Shown: positions 42,106 to 52,548 of the stretch, one piece after another
Layout of the letters: every line of letters starts with the position of its first letter
How positions within the stretch are numbered: the first letter of the stretch is position 1
Source: Clytia hemisphaerica
Lineage: Eukaryota; Cnidaria; Hydrozoa; Leptothecata; Clytiidae
Assembly: GCA_902728285.1 (NCBI GenBank)
Contig: CACVBU010001149.1
Location: 476,244 to 540,243 of the forward strand
Direction of reading: 5' to 3'
DNA length: 64,000 nt
Made by a program: the position numbers and the translations under genes
The notes under the pieces: model-generated
What the model saw: only the letters and a program-made list of their open reading frames with translations
Told to the model about the DNA's origin: nothing
Database searches by the model: none

Positions 42106-45100
42106 ATTCTTCGCGACAAATAGGTCAAGGCAACAATTGTAAATGTTTTACCACTTCCAGCTGTCCCCTGCACTAAGAGACGCACTTTATTTTGGTGTTC
42201 ATTATTCACAACAGACATAATATTAAAAATGTTAATAGCTATTATTACTCTTTGAAGAGCATTAGCCTTCAATAAATCAATATTTGGTGGCAAATCACAA
42301 TTCTGATTTCGAGCCTGTTGCTGTGCAGCTGCCACCTTTGAGATGTTTTCTAGCCAATCTGAAGCATTATCAGGCCAAGCACCTCCAAAAGATTCAATTG
42401 CATACTGATGCCAATCAAAACCTTCTCCACCATCAGGCAGATCTCTAAAAGCATTCAAATCTTCAAAATCTTGGGGTCTATTTTCAGCCAAGTATCTTAA
42501 AAATTCATGTTCGTTTCTGATTTCATTCTCAAACTCATCTTCAGATCCAGATTCGTGGTCAATAGAACTATCATCAACATCAAGGTTTTTCCTCTTTTTT
42601 GCTCTTTGACGATCCCTTTCTAGTTTTTTGTCATGCTCTAATTTTGCTTTTTTGACAAGTTCTTTCACAATCATAGGACATAGGTCACTTTCTAAAAACT
42701 CCATGAATGATTCTAAATAAGAGTCTTTTCCGTTCTTAAGGTCATTTACATTTTCCCATGTTCCCAACGAGTGAATCATTAATTGACCCTTACAATAGTC
42801 CTCTTCTAGTGGCCATATGGGAAGAGTTGGAATTCCAGTAAAAACAGGAACATGGTTTTTAGCACACTTAGGGGTGCAAACACAAATTTGAGCCCAATTA
42901 TACAAAGTCATATTGGGATAACGTATTCGACGTTTTTCACTCAAAAACTTTTCTAGAGGTGTTTCTTTTGTTGCATCCCCATCAGAAAACTTTGAATTTA
43001 TTGCACGAAAACCACTAAGACCTATTCTCCTGAACTGTCGAGTGCAATGAAACAAACGACCCCCACAATTCAGAAAATCAACAGCAGCTGCTGGCATATC
43101 AATCAATCCTATAATTTTCAAAATTAGTTGTTGGGCAATACTTCTTACAGATGCAACATCACTATTAACATCTAATAAATGTTTATATAGACGAATGAAA
43201 TCGTCTGTAGATTTGGCACCCTTGCAGGCATACTGAGTGATGTATCTTAACAGAGCCATTAAGTCTTGATCAATGATGGCTTGCGTGTCTGAGTTGGCTA
43301 ACCATGTTAACAGTCGTGTTTTGACATGAGATATCAGAAAAGAATGATCTCTGTTGCCTTCAAAACGTGGATGTTCTCCTGGTGTTATTAGTGAATGGAA
43401 AGGATGAGTTTCTTTTCCTTCTGAAGTTCTATTTTCGATATCAAACTTACCAAAATGGAAACGACAATATTTTGTTTTAGCACCATCAGACTTCACATTT
43501 AAGCAAGTATTATTACACTTATGCAAGCCCACCTTATTTGTCAAAGCAATATGAAAATCTCTCATGGATTCTTGGCTTGAGTGGTCAGAGAGTTTTTCTG
43601 ACAATGGATTATAATCTGGAGGTTCATAATCTCCATCAGGTTTGGGCCATTCAGATTTGTTGGGGATCCAGACCCTTTTGCCATTCTCGTCAATTTCTTC
43701 ATGGCCACCTGCAGGGTGCATAGATACAAAATTAGGAGAGTGAAAATCTTCTGTATTTTGTAAATCAGTCTGAAGTAAACTATGAAGTTCAAATGCTGCA
43801 TCAGATGTATTTACATTACCTTTTCCATCATCGGTAATCAGAGCCATTGCATTTTCTATTTTCTTTGCGTGCGATTCACTAAAAACAATAGCGTGACTAT
43901 GAATCTCACCACGACCTTTTGCAAACTCATACCTAATCCACATGTCAGATGTTTGAAATAGTTCTTTCCCGACAGTTTTGTAATAATTAAGGGTCCTTCT
44001 CTCAAAGTACTTGGTGACAATATGGAGATTTGACAAAACTAATTTACGATGGTATGAAAAATCATTATTAATGCACTCAAGGACGGTCTCGACGGGTACC
44101 CCTTTAACAACAGATTCATACTTGGCAAGCAATTGCTTAAGGGGATCCCAGTGGTATTCAGCCATAGAGTTTGTGTCAAAGTAGGCTGGAAGGTCCCCAT
44201 ATCCAATCTTTCTAAACAAAGCAAGGTTGTCAAGTTCAATTTTCCTGTCTCGCCAATATGGATCACTATTAGCAAACTTAGCACCAACACTTATCAATTT
44301 TCTTGGTACAGAAGTATCATTATTCTCTAAATTTTCACGTAATTCTTCAACAGAAAGATGTGCGTCATGAAGTTGTTGTGCAACAATAAATGAACCTTGG
44401 TTTAAAGCCCTTTCCCTTAGGCCAAGATTTAAAAGAAAAAATCGAAGTGTTGGATGGGAGCTCACACGGTTGTCACCGCAGTGGTAGATATGATCCACCC
44501 ACTCTTGATAATCAGGGGTTGTTAGTTGAGGAATGGTGATGTCTGCTGAACCATTGATAAATATTGTTGGAAAAGCCATTGCAAAAAAACCACATGTTTT
44601 CTTTTCAGGCACAAGTTCACGTTTTTCACTTGTTATTTCGGCCACCCCAACTCTTTGAAGGCGTACAAGATCTTGTACAGTCTCTTCATCATCTACAATT
44701 TTCTGTAAAAGTTTCTCAAGATTCTTATCAACATCATTAGGTTCAAGTGGTGAGACAACACCTGAATGTGTATTTTCCAAATCTGAGGATCCTGGTTGAC
44801 CTTCAGATAAATTCTTATTCAAGTTGGGAACCTTTGTTTTGTATTCAAGATTTGGAACACCTGGACAAATTTGTCGACCATCATTAGGCAAATTCTCTAA
44901 TCTTACACAGTCAATTATAACATCAAAATAAAAAGGGTTGGGAAGCCATAGAAAAAACCTGCCTTTTAAAGGTGTGTTAATATGATCTGGTCCATCATAA
45001 ACTTTAGAACTAGGAAAGGCAGTACCCATTCCACCATGTGGAAAACCAAAGACGAGCCCTTTCAAAGCCTGTTCAACATTATCTCGTTTAACAATAAAGT

Positions 45101-46901
45101 CTTTCAAAACTTCCCCATTCTCGCCTTTCTTTCGAACCAATATAATTCCTACTTCTTGGGGGAGGCTTGGCAAAGTCTTTGCAATTTTCATGTCATGTGG
45201 AATTGCAATAGAATGGCCGCGTCCTTTCAGCATGCCGTATTTAAGGATGGTAATATTAGTTATTATGTTGATTTTTGAAATCATGGCCGTTTCCAGAATA
45301 CTCAGATTTTTCAGGTATGGGGGAATTTCTTCAAAATGCATATTATTATGTAATGGCCCATTTCCATGACTACTACTATCATCATTCCCGTACATGGAAA
45401 AAATACCAGAAAATTTGGGGGCGGCAGGTGGATTTTTTCTTTTACGATTATTTTTTTCTTCTTGACATCTAATGCACTTACCATCCTCCCCTACTGACCA
45501 TGAAGTTGGGGAAAACAAATCATTGTTGTTTAATTCAGGCTCAACATGAACAGTTTGATGAAAAACAGGTCTAACTTCATTACAAATTTTACATCGATCA
45601 ATGTTGTGTTTTAACTCCCCTTCCTCAAATATGCTCGCTGCTTCAACTACCCTAGGATTAGAATGTAAACAACTGTTATTACTGAGAGGTCTTTCTTCAG
45701 CATTATGAACAGATTCTGCTGCTTCAACAACCCTAGGATTTGAATGTAAACAACTGTTGTTACTGTCAGGCCTTTCTTCAGAATTACGAATAGATTTTTC
45801 TCTCATAACACGATTCATTCTATTTCTACGATTTCTTTGCTCGCGAACAGTTTCATTATTAGAAGGTGCAATGTATGCGATACCATCACGAGCACATAAT
45901 AATTTAAGTTCTTCTTCTACATTGCTTTTTTTCTTTGCACTTGTTATCTTACTTCTAAGAGATCTTCTTCTTTTACGCTTGTCTGAAACAGACTCTTCAG
46001 CAGAAGGCTCAATATATTTCAAACCATAAAGGGTACACTTTGCCTGTATTTCTATTTCAGGGTCAACAGACACCTTTTGTAAAGGAGGTTTTCGTATTTT
46101 ATTTTTTTTGCTGGGAGGAGCTATTTGATCTTTCTCACCTTGAGACTCTCGTTTTCTTATTATCTCTACATTTTCAATCGAGAAGTCAACAGTTTCTTGC
46201 TGGTTAAAATTGGCTAAAATCCCCCCATCACCAGGTAACAATGATTGGAAATGATTATTGTTAATTCCGGCCAAAAGAAAGTAAGAGCTGACCGGCATAT
46301 CTACATGAAATTCTAAGTGAGGAGAATCCCGGAAACAACTTGTAACTTTTAGGGGATTATTTACGCTGCAGCTTTCAGAATTGATGCATATATTTCTACC
46401 AAGCAAGATAGCTGCAGCATTGATAAAGACCTCTGTGGTGTACACAGTATCACACAACTGCTGGGTTAAAAACTGCTCCCAAGAAAATCCTTCAGCCCTG
46501 CGAATATCAATTGCCCCCTGTTCAAAGAAAGTTCTATATCCAACAATGTATGGAGACTCCTCTACAGTTAGACGACTTTGATCCCGCACAAAATTGACGA
46601 CTGCCTGGCGTAAGATAAGATGGTTTGGATACTGTAACCTTAAGGCTGAAACATCACCAAAATCTGTACGATCGTTAAGTTGTTCTACAATGGCGTGATA
46701 AAAGCAATTACCATCTCCGGGGGTTTCACTCACACAAAAAACATTTAAGCCATGGCTACGGGCAGTTCTTAAAATCTGGGGAACACAACTATACCTGGGC
46801 CAGACTGTTCTTGGAAGTTTTCTTAAATTCCCAACAAGAGTTCTTCTGGTACTCCCAATTAAGTTTCTAATATTATCAACATTAAGGCTGGGGATAAACA
46901 T
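41970..46901 (-). CDS. Helitron protein: OTU protease, Rep and helicase start
   Basis: 1643 codons from an ATG. Residues about 60-220 form an OTU-type cysteine protease domain (GDGNCFYHAI with D63 and C66; NNHFQSL with H217). A disordered Lys-rich region includes a repeated ERP-SNNSCLHSNPRVVEAA block and CxxC zinc motifs (about 435-490). A Helitron N-terminal region follows, then the HUH endonuclease with WIRYEFAKGRGEIHSHAIVF (H1001, H1003) and the tyrosine motif around YITQYACKG (Y1220, Y1224). The helicase begins with Walker A GTAGSGKT (K1585). The frame ends prematurely after TVHSTTNIPRV. Expected action is nuclear: nick, displace and transfer one strand in rolling-circle transposition, with OTU possibly removing ubiquitin. 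The only visible defect is the terminal frameshift. Confidence 0.9.
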   Translation of the reverse strand: MFIPSLNVDNIRNLIGSTRRTLVGNLRKLPRTVWPRYSCVPQILRTARSHGLNVFCVSETPGDGNCFYHAIVEQLNDRTDFGDVSALRLQYPNHLILRQAVVNFVRDQSRLTVEESPYIVGYRTFFEQGAIDIRRAEGFSWEQFLTQQLCDTVYTTEVFINAAAILLGRNICINSESCSVNNPLKVTSCFRDSPHLEFHVDMPVSSYFLLAGINNNHFQSLLPGDGGILANFNQQETVDFSIENVEIIRKRESQGEKDQIAPPSKKNKIRKPPLQKVSVDPEIEIQAKCTLYGLKYIEPSAEESVSDKRKRRRSLRSKITSAKKKSNVEEELKLLCARDGIAYIAPSNNETVREQRNRRNRMNRVMREKSIRNSEERPDSNNSCLHSNPRVVEAAESVHNAEERPLSNNSCLHSNPRVVEAASIFEEGELKHNIDRCKICNEVRPVFHQTVHVEPELNNNDLFSPTSWSVGEDGKCIRCQEEKNNRKRKNPPAAPKFSGIFSMYGNDDSSSHGNGPLHNNMHFEEIPPYLKNLSILETAMISKINIITNITILKYGMLKGRGHSIAIPHDMKIAKTLPSLPQEVGIILVRKKGENGEVLKDFIVKRDNVEQALKGLVFGFPHGGMGTAFPSSKVYDGPDHINTPLKGRFFLWLPNPFYFDVIIDCVRLENLPNDGRQICPGVPNLEYKTKVPNLNKNLSEGQPGSSDLENTHSGVVSPLEPNDVDKNLEKLLQKIVDDEETVQDLVRLQRVGVAEITSEKRELVPEKKTCGFFAMAFPTIFINGSADITIPQLTTPDYQEWVDHIYHCGDNRVSSHPTLRFFLLNLGLRERALNQGSFIVAQQLHDAHLSVEELRENLENNDTSVPRKLISVGAKFANSDPYWRDRKIELDNLALFRKIGYGDLPAYFDTNSMAEYHWDPLKQLLAKYESVVKGVPVETVLECINNDFSYHRKLVLSNLHIVTKYFERRTLNYYKTVGKELFQTSDMWIRYEFAKGRGEIHSHAIVFSESHAKKIENAMALITDDGKGNVNTSDAAFELHSLLQTDLQNTEDFHSPNFVSMHPAGGHEEIDENGKRVWIPNKSEWPKPDGDYEPPDYNPLSEKLSDHSSQESMRDFHIALTNKVGLHKCNNTCLNVKSDGAKTKYCRFHFGKFDIENRTSEGKETHPFHSLITPGEHPRFEGNRDHSFLISHVKTRLLTWLANSDTQAIIDQDLMALLRYITQYACKGAKSTDDFIRLYKHLLDVNSDVASVRSIAQQLILKIIGLIDMPAAAVDFLNCGGRLFHCTRQFRRIGLSGFRAINSKFSDGDATKETPLEKFLSEKRRIRYPNMTLYNWAQICVCTPKCAKNHVPVFTGIPTLPIWPLEEDYCKGQLMIHSLGTWENVNDLKNGKDSYLESFMEFLESDLCPMIVKELVKKAKLEHDKKLERDRQRAKKRKNLDVDDSSIDHESGSEDEFENEIRNEHEFLRYLAENRPQDFEDLNAFRDLPDGGEGFDWHQYAIESFGGAWPDNASDWLENISKVAAAQQQARNQNCDLPPNIDLLKANALQRVIIAINIFNIMSVVNNEHQNKVRLLVQGTAGSGKTFTIVALTYLSRRICNRNNAVMNLAPTGAASILLPLGRTVHSTTNIPRVKRKNPKHCS

Positions 46902-47290
46902 TTCAAAATTATATGTATATATCTTTGAGACAAAAATAATAATACTTATCTAAATCTTGTAAATTACATTATGTTCAAATGATTACACTTCTGCATACAC
47001 TTTTCTTCTTGAAATACTTTTCAACATTCAAAATTGTGATTTGTTTGTGAAATAACAAACTGGAGGGTTGGATCTAACATAATCTCGCTAATTTGGACCG
47101 GCGGGAAAAAATGAAACAATTTACATCACAAAAAGTCGCACTTGATTGGATAGTCAAACTCGATATAACTTTTATTTTATAAGATAATGAAAAGTCTACT
47201 TTGCTCGGGGTTTTTTCGTGAACCAAATCGGTAGCATTTCTTGAACATATACAAATTTACGTCCCGCGTACGCAGATCTTGCCAAAGGAT

Positions 47291-47320
47291 GCGGAACGCG
47301 CGCTCAAACGCACGTTCCGC
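47291..47320. repeat. Hairpin near the Helitron 5' end
   Basis: gcggaacg (47291-47298) pairs with cgttccgc (47313-47320), extendable to 11 bp with one mismatch around an 8-base loop. The truncated Helitron copy at 2681 begins in the arm of this hairpin. Confidence 0.75.
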
Positions 47321-47337
47321 AAATAGTCGTACATAGA

Positions 47338-47822
47338 TATATTCATATTGATATTCCTTTGCTACTGTACAACACACATCATGAGATTATTCGATTTTAT
47401 TAACTCGTTCACGAATCTCGTATCATCTCAGTATTTCAGTTCAGTTCTCTTAGTATAATTACGATAATCTCCAATGTATCTTTGACTTGATGAGTGACGG
47501 TTCTTTAATAACTTTATTGGTTTGTCGATCCGTTCTTTGATTCTTCTGAATAATTATAAATAACTTAGAGGACCCCTGAACTAATGAGCCTCTTCCCCTG
47601 GACTAAAAACCTACCTCCCTCGAGCTATAGGGGTCAGCCTTGTTCGCCAATCTGATTGATCTTTTGGTAGGACAAAAAACCATGGGTTATTAATAATAAG
47701 TAACAAATCTGCACGTCCATTGTCTTTGGCTGGTTGATAATTGCCATCGTTCCTTGTACTCGAAGTTTAGCGTGAATAAAGATAAAGAAAAATCGTTAAT
47801 ACAAATAGCTTATAAGTTTGAG
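47338..47822. other. Spacer between Helitron and tyrosine-recombinase element
   Basis: No gene seen. If the retrotransposon has the split-repeat ends of Ngaro-type elements, its final B2 piece would lie here, but no matching internal B1 copy could be shown. Confidence 0.35.
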
Positions 47823-48165
47823 TACACGACCTTACGTTTGATGCGAGATGACACGTTGACTAACCTTAGCCCTTTTATAGCGCATGCTCAATATTTTGCA
47901 TGCCGTAACTTTCGTCCGTAATCGGTAAGATACTTGATTTCCGCTTATTTTCCAAACATCGGAAATCACGCATCTTAACTTTTACTCCTTATTAGTATCA
48001 AAAAAGGATTCAAACAATACATAGTTGACACATTTTCTGGAGACATTTGGACTATCTTCGTAACGCGAGAAACAAAAAAGTAACTGTAGACAACGACTAA
48101 TATTAACAATTAGCTTATTCAAAATGTAATCGTCAGTAATCATTGGTAAATTTATATCCAGTATG

Positions 48166-49103
48166 CTAAATTCCTAAGTTTTTTGACACGGAAAACCTTT
48201 TCCTTGAGTTATCTTTAATGTAGCGGTTTCTGGTTTGATCTGATTTCCATCTTCCATGTTTTGATATCATTCTGTCAGAAACGACTAGGTTGGCTAGGTG
48301 ACTTTTGAAACAGGCCCAGACCGTCGAATATGAGACGCTGTATTTTCTAATTGCGTTATGACCTATTTTTGTTTTGGCTAGTCGACAGATGAGAAAAGAC
48401 TCTTCTTCTTTTTCCAACTTAGACAAAGATATATAGTGTTTCAACCAATATGTCGGACAGCACTTAGTGTCGGTTTTTGAAATGTGTAAGATGTGTCCTT
48501 CTCTAAGTTGATCGGTTTTAGACGTTTCAATAAAAATCTTCAATCCTTCATCGACAAAAGAAATGTCCTTTATCTTTAAAGCTAAAATTTCGCTAATCCT
48601 CATAAAACCTGAAAATCCCAGCACGCAGATGAGTACAAAGCGAAGATCCATCAAATTCTTAGATTTACCGTATTCGTCGACGATTCTTTTTAAAAGCTCC
48701 GAATCCAAAGGCTCCTTTTGTCTGGATATTTTCCCTCCTCCTCTTGTGATAATCCTTTTCCCTCCTTCTAGTGCTAACTTCACAAATGGGTGGTCTGTTG
48801 GTGACTCTAAACCAGAACTTAAATGACCCACCGTATTGCTAAGATAGCTGCGTCTAAAGTACCGATCTTTCCGTTATTAGATACTATGTCGTTTAGGTAG
48901 ACCGCAACATACAAAGGGGCGGCTGGGCAGGGACATATCTCGTCGAACTGAGTGGACCAAGAAATCCATTTGTTCCAAGCAGGCTTGTACTTTTGAAGAG
49001 TGGAATCGGCGTAGGTTGATTTGACCAGAGTTGGGAGAAAAGATGCGATAGATTTAAGTTTGGTGTCCTTGATGTCATCTAGTTTTCTCCATATTCCGAA
49101 CAT
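48166..49103 (-). pseudogene. Tyrosine recombinase, frameshifted
   Basis: The N-terminal core-binding domain (frame 49103-48819) contains SFLPTLVKSTYADSTLQKYK and ends AAILAIRWV. The catalytic domain (frame 48831-48166) starts HLSSGLESPTDHPFVK and has the Arg in FSGFMRISEILALK, a Lys/Thr-rich strand, HGRW and the Tyr in NQTRNRYI-like sequence (actual QTRNRYIK). The two halves join if one base is restored near 48826. The family cuts and rejoins DNA to insert circular cDNA, without target duplication. About 310 aa in total, the usual size. Confidence 0.85.
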
Positions 49104-49208
49104 AAGGGATTCTACAAGTAATAAAAAGAAAGGGGGAAATAAAAGAGAGATCTCTCATACCTGCCGTCATTTTCCGTCCGTTGACTCCGTTCCTCATGCT
49201 TCTATAAC

Positions 49209-49375
49209 GATTTTAATGCCTCCTGTGAACGTTCGTCACAGCGATCTCGCCAATACGTATATAATCATTGATTTTAATGCCTCACTGTGAACCCTCGTCA
49301 CAGCAATCTGGCTAATACGTATATAATCATTGATTTTAATGCCTCACTGTGCACCTTTGACACCTGTGGGCAGGC
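49209..49375. repeat. 61-bp tandem repeat between RNase H and recombinase frames
   Basis: Units start gattttaatgcctc at 49209, 49270 and 49332 (the last partial). They contain gtgaaccctcgtcacagc and taatacgtatataatcatt. The repeat lies inside the retrotransposon in the gap between two coding frames. Confidence 0.85.
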
Positions 49376-49533
49376 ATATGCCTAAACCAATCACTGGTTC
49401 TCCAATTTCGTAATCTCCAATTTTCGTAGGTTCGTTCTTTCTTCGTAATTCTCGATCTCCGTTTCGCTCATTCGTCGACATCGTGTTCACATAGAAAGCA
49501 AAAAAAAATTATTATTTCGTTAATAATCTTTCT

Positions 49534-51500
49534 TTATTCCGAAAAATCAATAAATAATGCTAAAGCATAAAATTTTGCAAAGCCTTCAAAAACAGATTTC
49601 GTTCTAGCATAATTAGAAAAATCTAGAAAATGTTTAATAAAACTTTCAAAATTTATACTGTCTCTTGTAAGTAATGGCCAGAAATAAGAAGATTTCCATA
49701 CCGGCACAAACAAAACTCCTTTTGCTCTACACAGCTTTAAGTGTTTGATGGTTTTTCCAATGAGATAAACTGGTGGACAGAGCCAATTTAGCTCGTTTCC
49801 CCAGTGACTTACGAATGTATTGACCTCCTCTGTCTTTGGACAAAAGTTTTTTGAATTGAATCTCTTTGTTTTACTGATTTTATTGTCAGCAAACCTATCA
49901 ATTGTAAAATTGCCGTAATTGTTTTGAATGTAGTTAAATGTCTCATTATCGATAGACCAATTATCGGTGTCGAAACTTTTTGAAATCTTGTCAGCTATTT
50001 GATTCTCATCTCTAGGGATCCAGTGAGGATAGAGTCGGATATTATTACGAATGTTAATATTATAAATTTTGATTGCTAAATTTTGTAGATGTTCTTTTGT
50101 GCTACCAGCGTTTATTATTCTTGAGACATTTTCGTTGTCAGAATTCCATTGAACTGTGTTATTTTTTAATTTATGAGCGAAAGATGACAAAACATTTTTG
50201 ACAGCAAGAAGCTCTCTATACGTAGAACTTGTGTTGGCTTCAAAGTTAGAGAAGTTACCGTGTGCTATGAGGTTACCTAACTATTCGACTATAAATCCGC
50301 CATATGCATATTGGCTTGCATCACTATAGCAGATCTTAGTAATTTCAGGAGACGTTTTAAATTCTAAACCGTTCACTTCCGGTAGATTGGATTTCCAAAA
50401 GGTAAGCTCTGATTTTACTTCTGTAGTCATTGGCCGATAACAATCCCAGGGACATCCCACCAAGTTCTTTTCGGCGATAAATTTATCCATTTGTCGCGTA
50501 AAAAGTCTGGCTAAAGGGCCTATAGCAATAGACATGGAAATTATACGACCTGCAATCTTTGCAATACTTCTGGTTGTGACGTAATCAAATCTCAAGTGTT
50601 ATTTAAGAGGCTTAAAACTGCTTTCATTTTTGAGGTAGGAACATATATGCGCATGTCTTTAGTGTTGATTGTGAAACCTAACCATTCTTTATCTGTTTCA
50701 GGCTCCAAGGAAGACTTTTTAACATTAATTGTCAGACCGGAAGACATGAGATCGGATACCATGATATTACGCTGCGCGACCATTAGCGATTTTGGGTACC
50801 CGGCGGCGATACCATCATCAAGATACATGACAGACTTAATCCCTTGACGTCTCCACTTTTTCATTAATTGGCGCATTAATTTTGTAAAGACCCAACATGC
50901 TGAGCATAAACCAAAAGGCAAGACTACAAATACAAAGTACTTTATGACGCCGTCGAATTCCCATGAAAAACCCAGATATGTATGAAAGTTAGAGTTTATT
51001 GGAATGTGATGATAACCGCTCTTCAAGTCGAAAGTGATCATTAATTCGCCGTCGTTAATCAAATCGGAAACTGTCTTGAGATTTTCGTATTTAAATTTAT
51101 TTACTTTAATGTACTTATTGACGTTTCGAAGATCCAGAACAAGCCTTAGTTTATTATTTCTATCAGCGACTGAAAGGGGATTTACGCAGTAGGGGATATA
51201 GTCAACTTCCTGGATACAATTGTTTTTCAAAAGCTCTTTTATGGATTTTTTAACGAATATATGTTCTCTCATGCTGGACTTGTTATTTCTGCTATAAGCT
51301 GAAGGAGGTGTCGAAGCGAATGGAAGGCTGTAACCATTTTTGACGATGTCTAGTATAAAAGGTGGAGCGTCTAGATCCGATTCCCAGAATTTCGCGAACT
51401 TTTTAATCTTTCCTGCTACCGAGGCTTGTTCGTTTTCTTCGATTTCCCAGTATCTCTCTGAATATGTACAGAAGTAAGAAACATATAACTCGATTGACAA
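49534..51500 (-). pseudogene. Reverse transcriptase / RNase H of the DIRS-like element
   Basis: First frame (51500-50592): RT with LRLVLDLRNVNKYI, TFDLKSGYHHI (D158), VLPFGLCSACWVFTKL and the YLDDG active site (about 226-230). Second frame (50595-50281): a connection, then RNase H start ICYSDASQYAYGGF. After an in-frame TAG (50281-50283) the frame is open through SSTYRELLAVKNV. Third frame (to 49534): WNSDNENV, HWIPRDENQIAD and the C-terminal WLCPPVYLIGKTIKHL region typical of DIRS/Ngaro pol. The start of the first frame is non-ATG, so the true start may be spliced or re-initiated from Gag. One frameshift and one stop. Confidence 0.85.
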
Positions 51501-51654
51501 TTTTAAACGAATAAAAGTAATAAACGTAAAGATATCAGTTTATAATAACTTTAGTAGCAACACAACGTCTGTAAAAATAAATTTATTTATTAATAATAAT
51601 TATTAATATTAATATATTTATTAATTTAAATTTACTGTCCTGTTTTAGTGTTAA

Positions 51655-52392
51655 CTAATTACCTTCTCCTTTTTCGAGGTATGGAATCTTTAAATTATTG
51701 TCTCTAGAGGATGGAAATGGGCAGTGAAAGGAATAGTGACCATTGTTCTTGCAATTAAAACAGTAAATTGTTTCCATTTTCTTTCTGAGTGAGTCGCCTT
51801 GGTAAAAATACGAAGCTTTGTTGGTGTTATTAGTATAATTTTCAACTTTCCTATCGCTATGAGTCGTCGTAGACGTAGATGTAGAATGAGGGCGAAATCT
51901 CTTGTTATCAGAATTTTCTCTTGTTTTAGCGTACTCTGCTTTTGATTTCGAATGATCTTTTATCGCTTTCTTAAGGCGTTTTTCTTCCTCTGCCCCCTCA
52001 ACCAATTCGTCATCCACAAAATGCTTCACACATCCCCATCCTTCCCTATCAGCTATTTGAATGATTTTCATACGATAATTAATAAGGCTCTTACCCTCTT
52101 CTAAGGATTTTTTGGCATCTTCCAGTCGGTTGTCAGCTAATGCTTCCTCAATGGATTCCATGGTTTGCAAAACTTCTGTGGCATGTTTATACTGTTCTTT
52201 GTTTCCAGGTTTACTAAAAGTTACTTGATCCAATTTTCGTTTTCTCTCAAGCTTTTCGTTGAATTTTGAAATGGAATCTGTTTGATAGTTCTTAAAACGA
52301 TCTAGTGTATCCTGCGTGTCTTTTTTCAAAGTCGATAAGTCGCTTATAGCTTCTTTCAGTTGTTGCGTCAGTTGTTCTTGTGATTCTGCCAT
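51655..52392 (-). CDS. Gag-like protein of the DIRS-like element
   Basis: 245 aa from an ATG directly after the 5' repeat. The N-terminal third is a coiled coil rich in Gln, Lys and Glu. A Ser/Thr-rich linker follows (about 165-190). A CCHC zinc knuckle CFNCKNNGHYSFHC (about 212-225) lies near the C-terminus. Expected to bind element RNA and form particles. The frame is intact. Confidence 0.8.
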   Translation of the reverse strand: MAESQEQLTQQLKEAISDLSTLKKDTQDTLDRFKNYQTDSISKFNEKLERKRKLDQVTFSKPGNKEQYKHATEVLQTMESIEEALADNRLEDAKKSLEEGKSLINYRMKIIQIADREGWGCVKHFVDDELVEGAEEEKRLKKAIKDHSKSKAEYAKTRENSDNKRFRPHSTSTSTTTHSDRKVENYTNNTNKASYFYQGDSLRKKMETIYCFNCKNNGHYSFHCPFPSSRDNNLKIPYLEKGEGN

Positions 52393-52398
52393 TTTGAT

Positions 52399-52548
52399 TA
52401 CACGATCTTACGTTTGATGCGAGATGACACGTTGACTAACCTTAGCCCTTTTATAGCGCATGCTCAATATTTCGCATGCCGTAACTTTCGTCCGTAATCG
52501 GTAAGATACTTGATTTCCGCTTATTTTCCAAACATCGGAAATCACGCA
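52399..52548 (-). promoter_or_regulatory. 5' terminal direct repeat with TATA box
   Basis: On the minus strand it reads tgcgtgatttccgatgtttg at its start. A TATAAAAG box (52455-52448) lies about 60 bases before the Gag ATG at 52392. The box is between gcatgc palindromes. The copy at 47823-47972 keeps the same TATAAAAG (47879-47872). This is the likely element promoter. Confidence 0.7.

Larger units (their letters stand above)
39518..47337 (-). mobile_element. Helitron, nearly complete
   Basis: Proposed limits on the minus strand: 5' end tctatgtacgactatttgcg (starting at 47337, preceded by A) and 3' end cccactag (ending at 39518, followed by T). These are the TC...CTAG ends and A/T insertion site expected of Helitrons. 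A short palindrome (ggattctatagagcc-like) lies just inside the 3' end. The two overlapping coding frames make one OTU-Rep-helicase polyprotein with a single frameshift. The 5' end is supported by the fragment at 2681-3352, which shares sequence up to 47299. The 3' end rests on motif only; about 1.1 kb lies between the coding stop and that end. Confidence 0.6.
47823..52548 (-). mobile_element. DIRS/Ngaro-like tyrosine-recombinase retrotransposon
   Basis: Two direct repeats of 150 bp (47823-47972 and 52399-52548, about four differences) enclose Gag, RT-RNase H and tyrosine-recombinase frames in that order on the minus strand. No DDE integrase or aspartic protease is seen. Presence of a tyrosine recombinase places it with the DIRS order; the gene order and direct (not inverted) repeats favour the Ngaro-like side. 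The element abuts the truncated second Helitron at 52549. It carries a frameshift in the recombinase, a frameshift near 50593 and a TAG at 50281-50283, so this copy is inactive. Confidence 0.85.

Noticed and set aside
43538-46581. Plus-strand frames within the Helitron gene
   Set aside because: They are antisense shadows of the 1643-codon Helitron protein.
47823-52548. LTR retrotransposon or endogenous retrovirus
   Set aside because: No protease or DDE integrase and no envelope; a tyrosine recombinase and short 150-bp repeats place it in the DIRS order.
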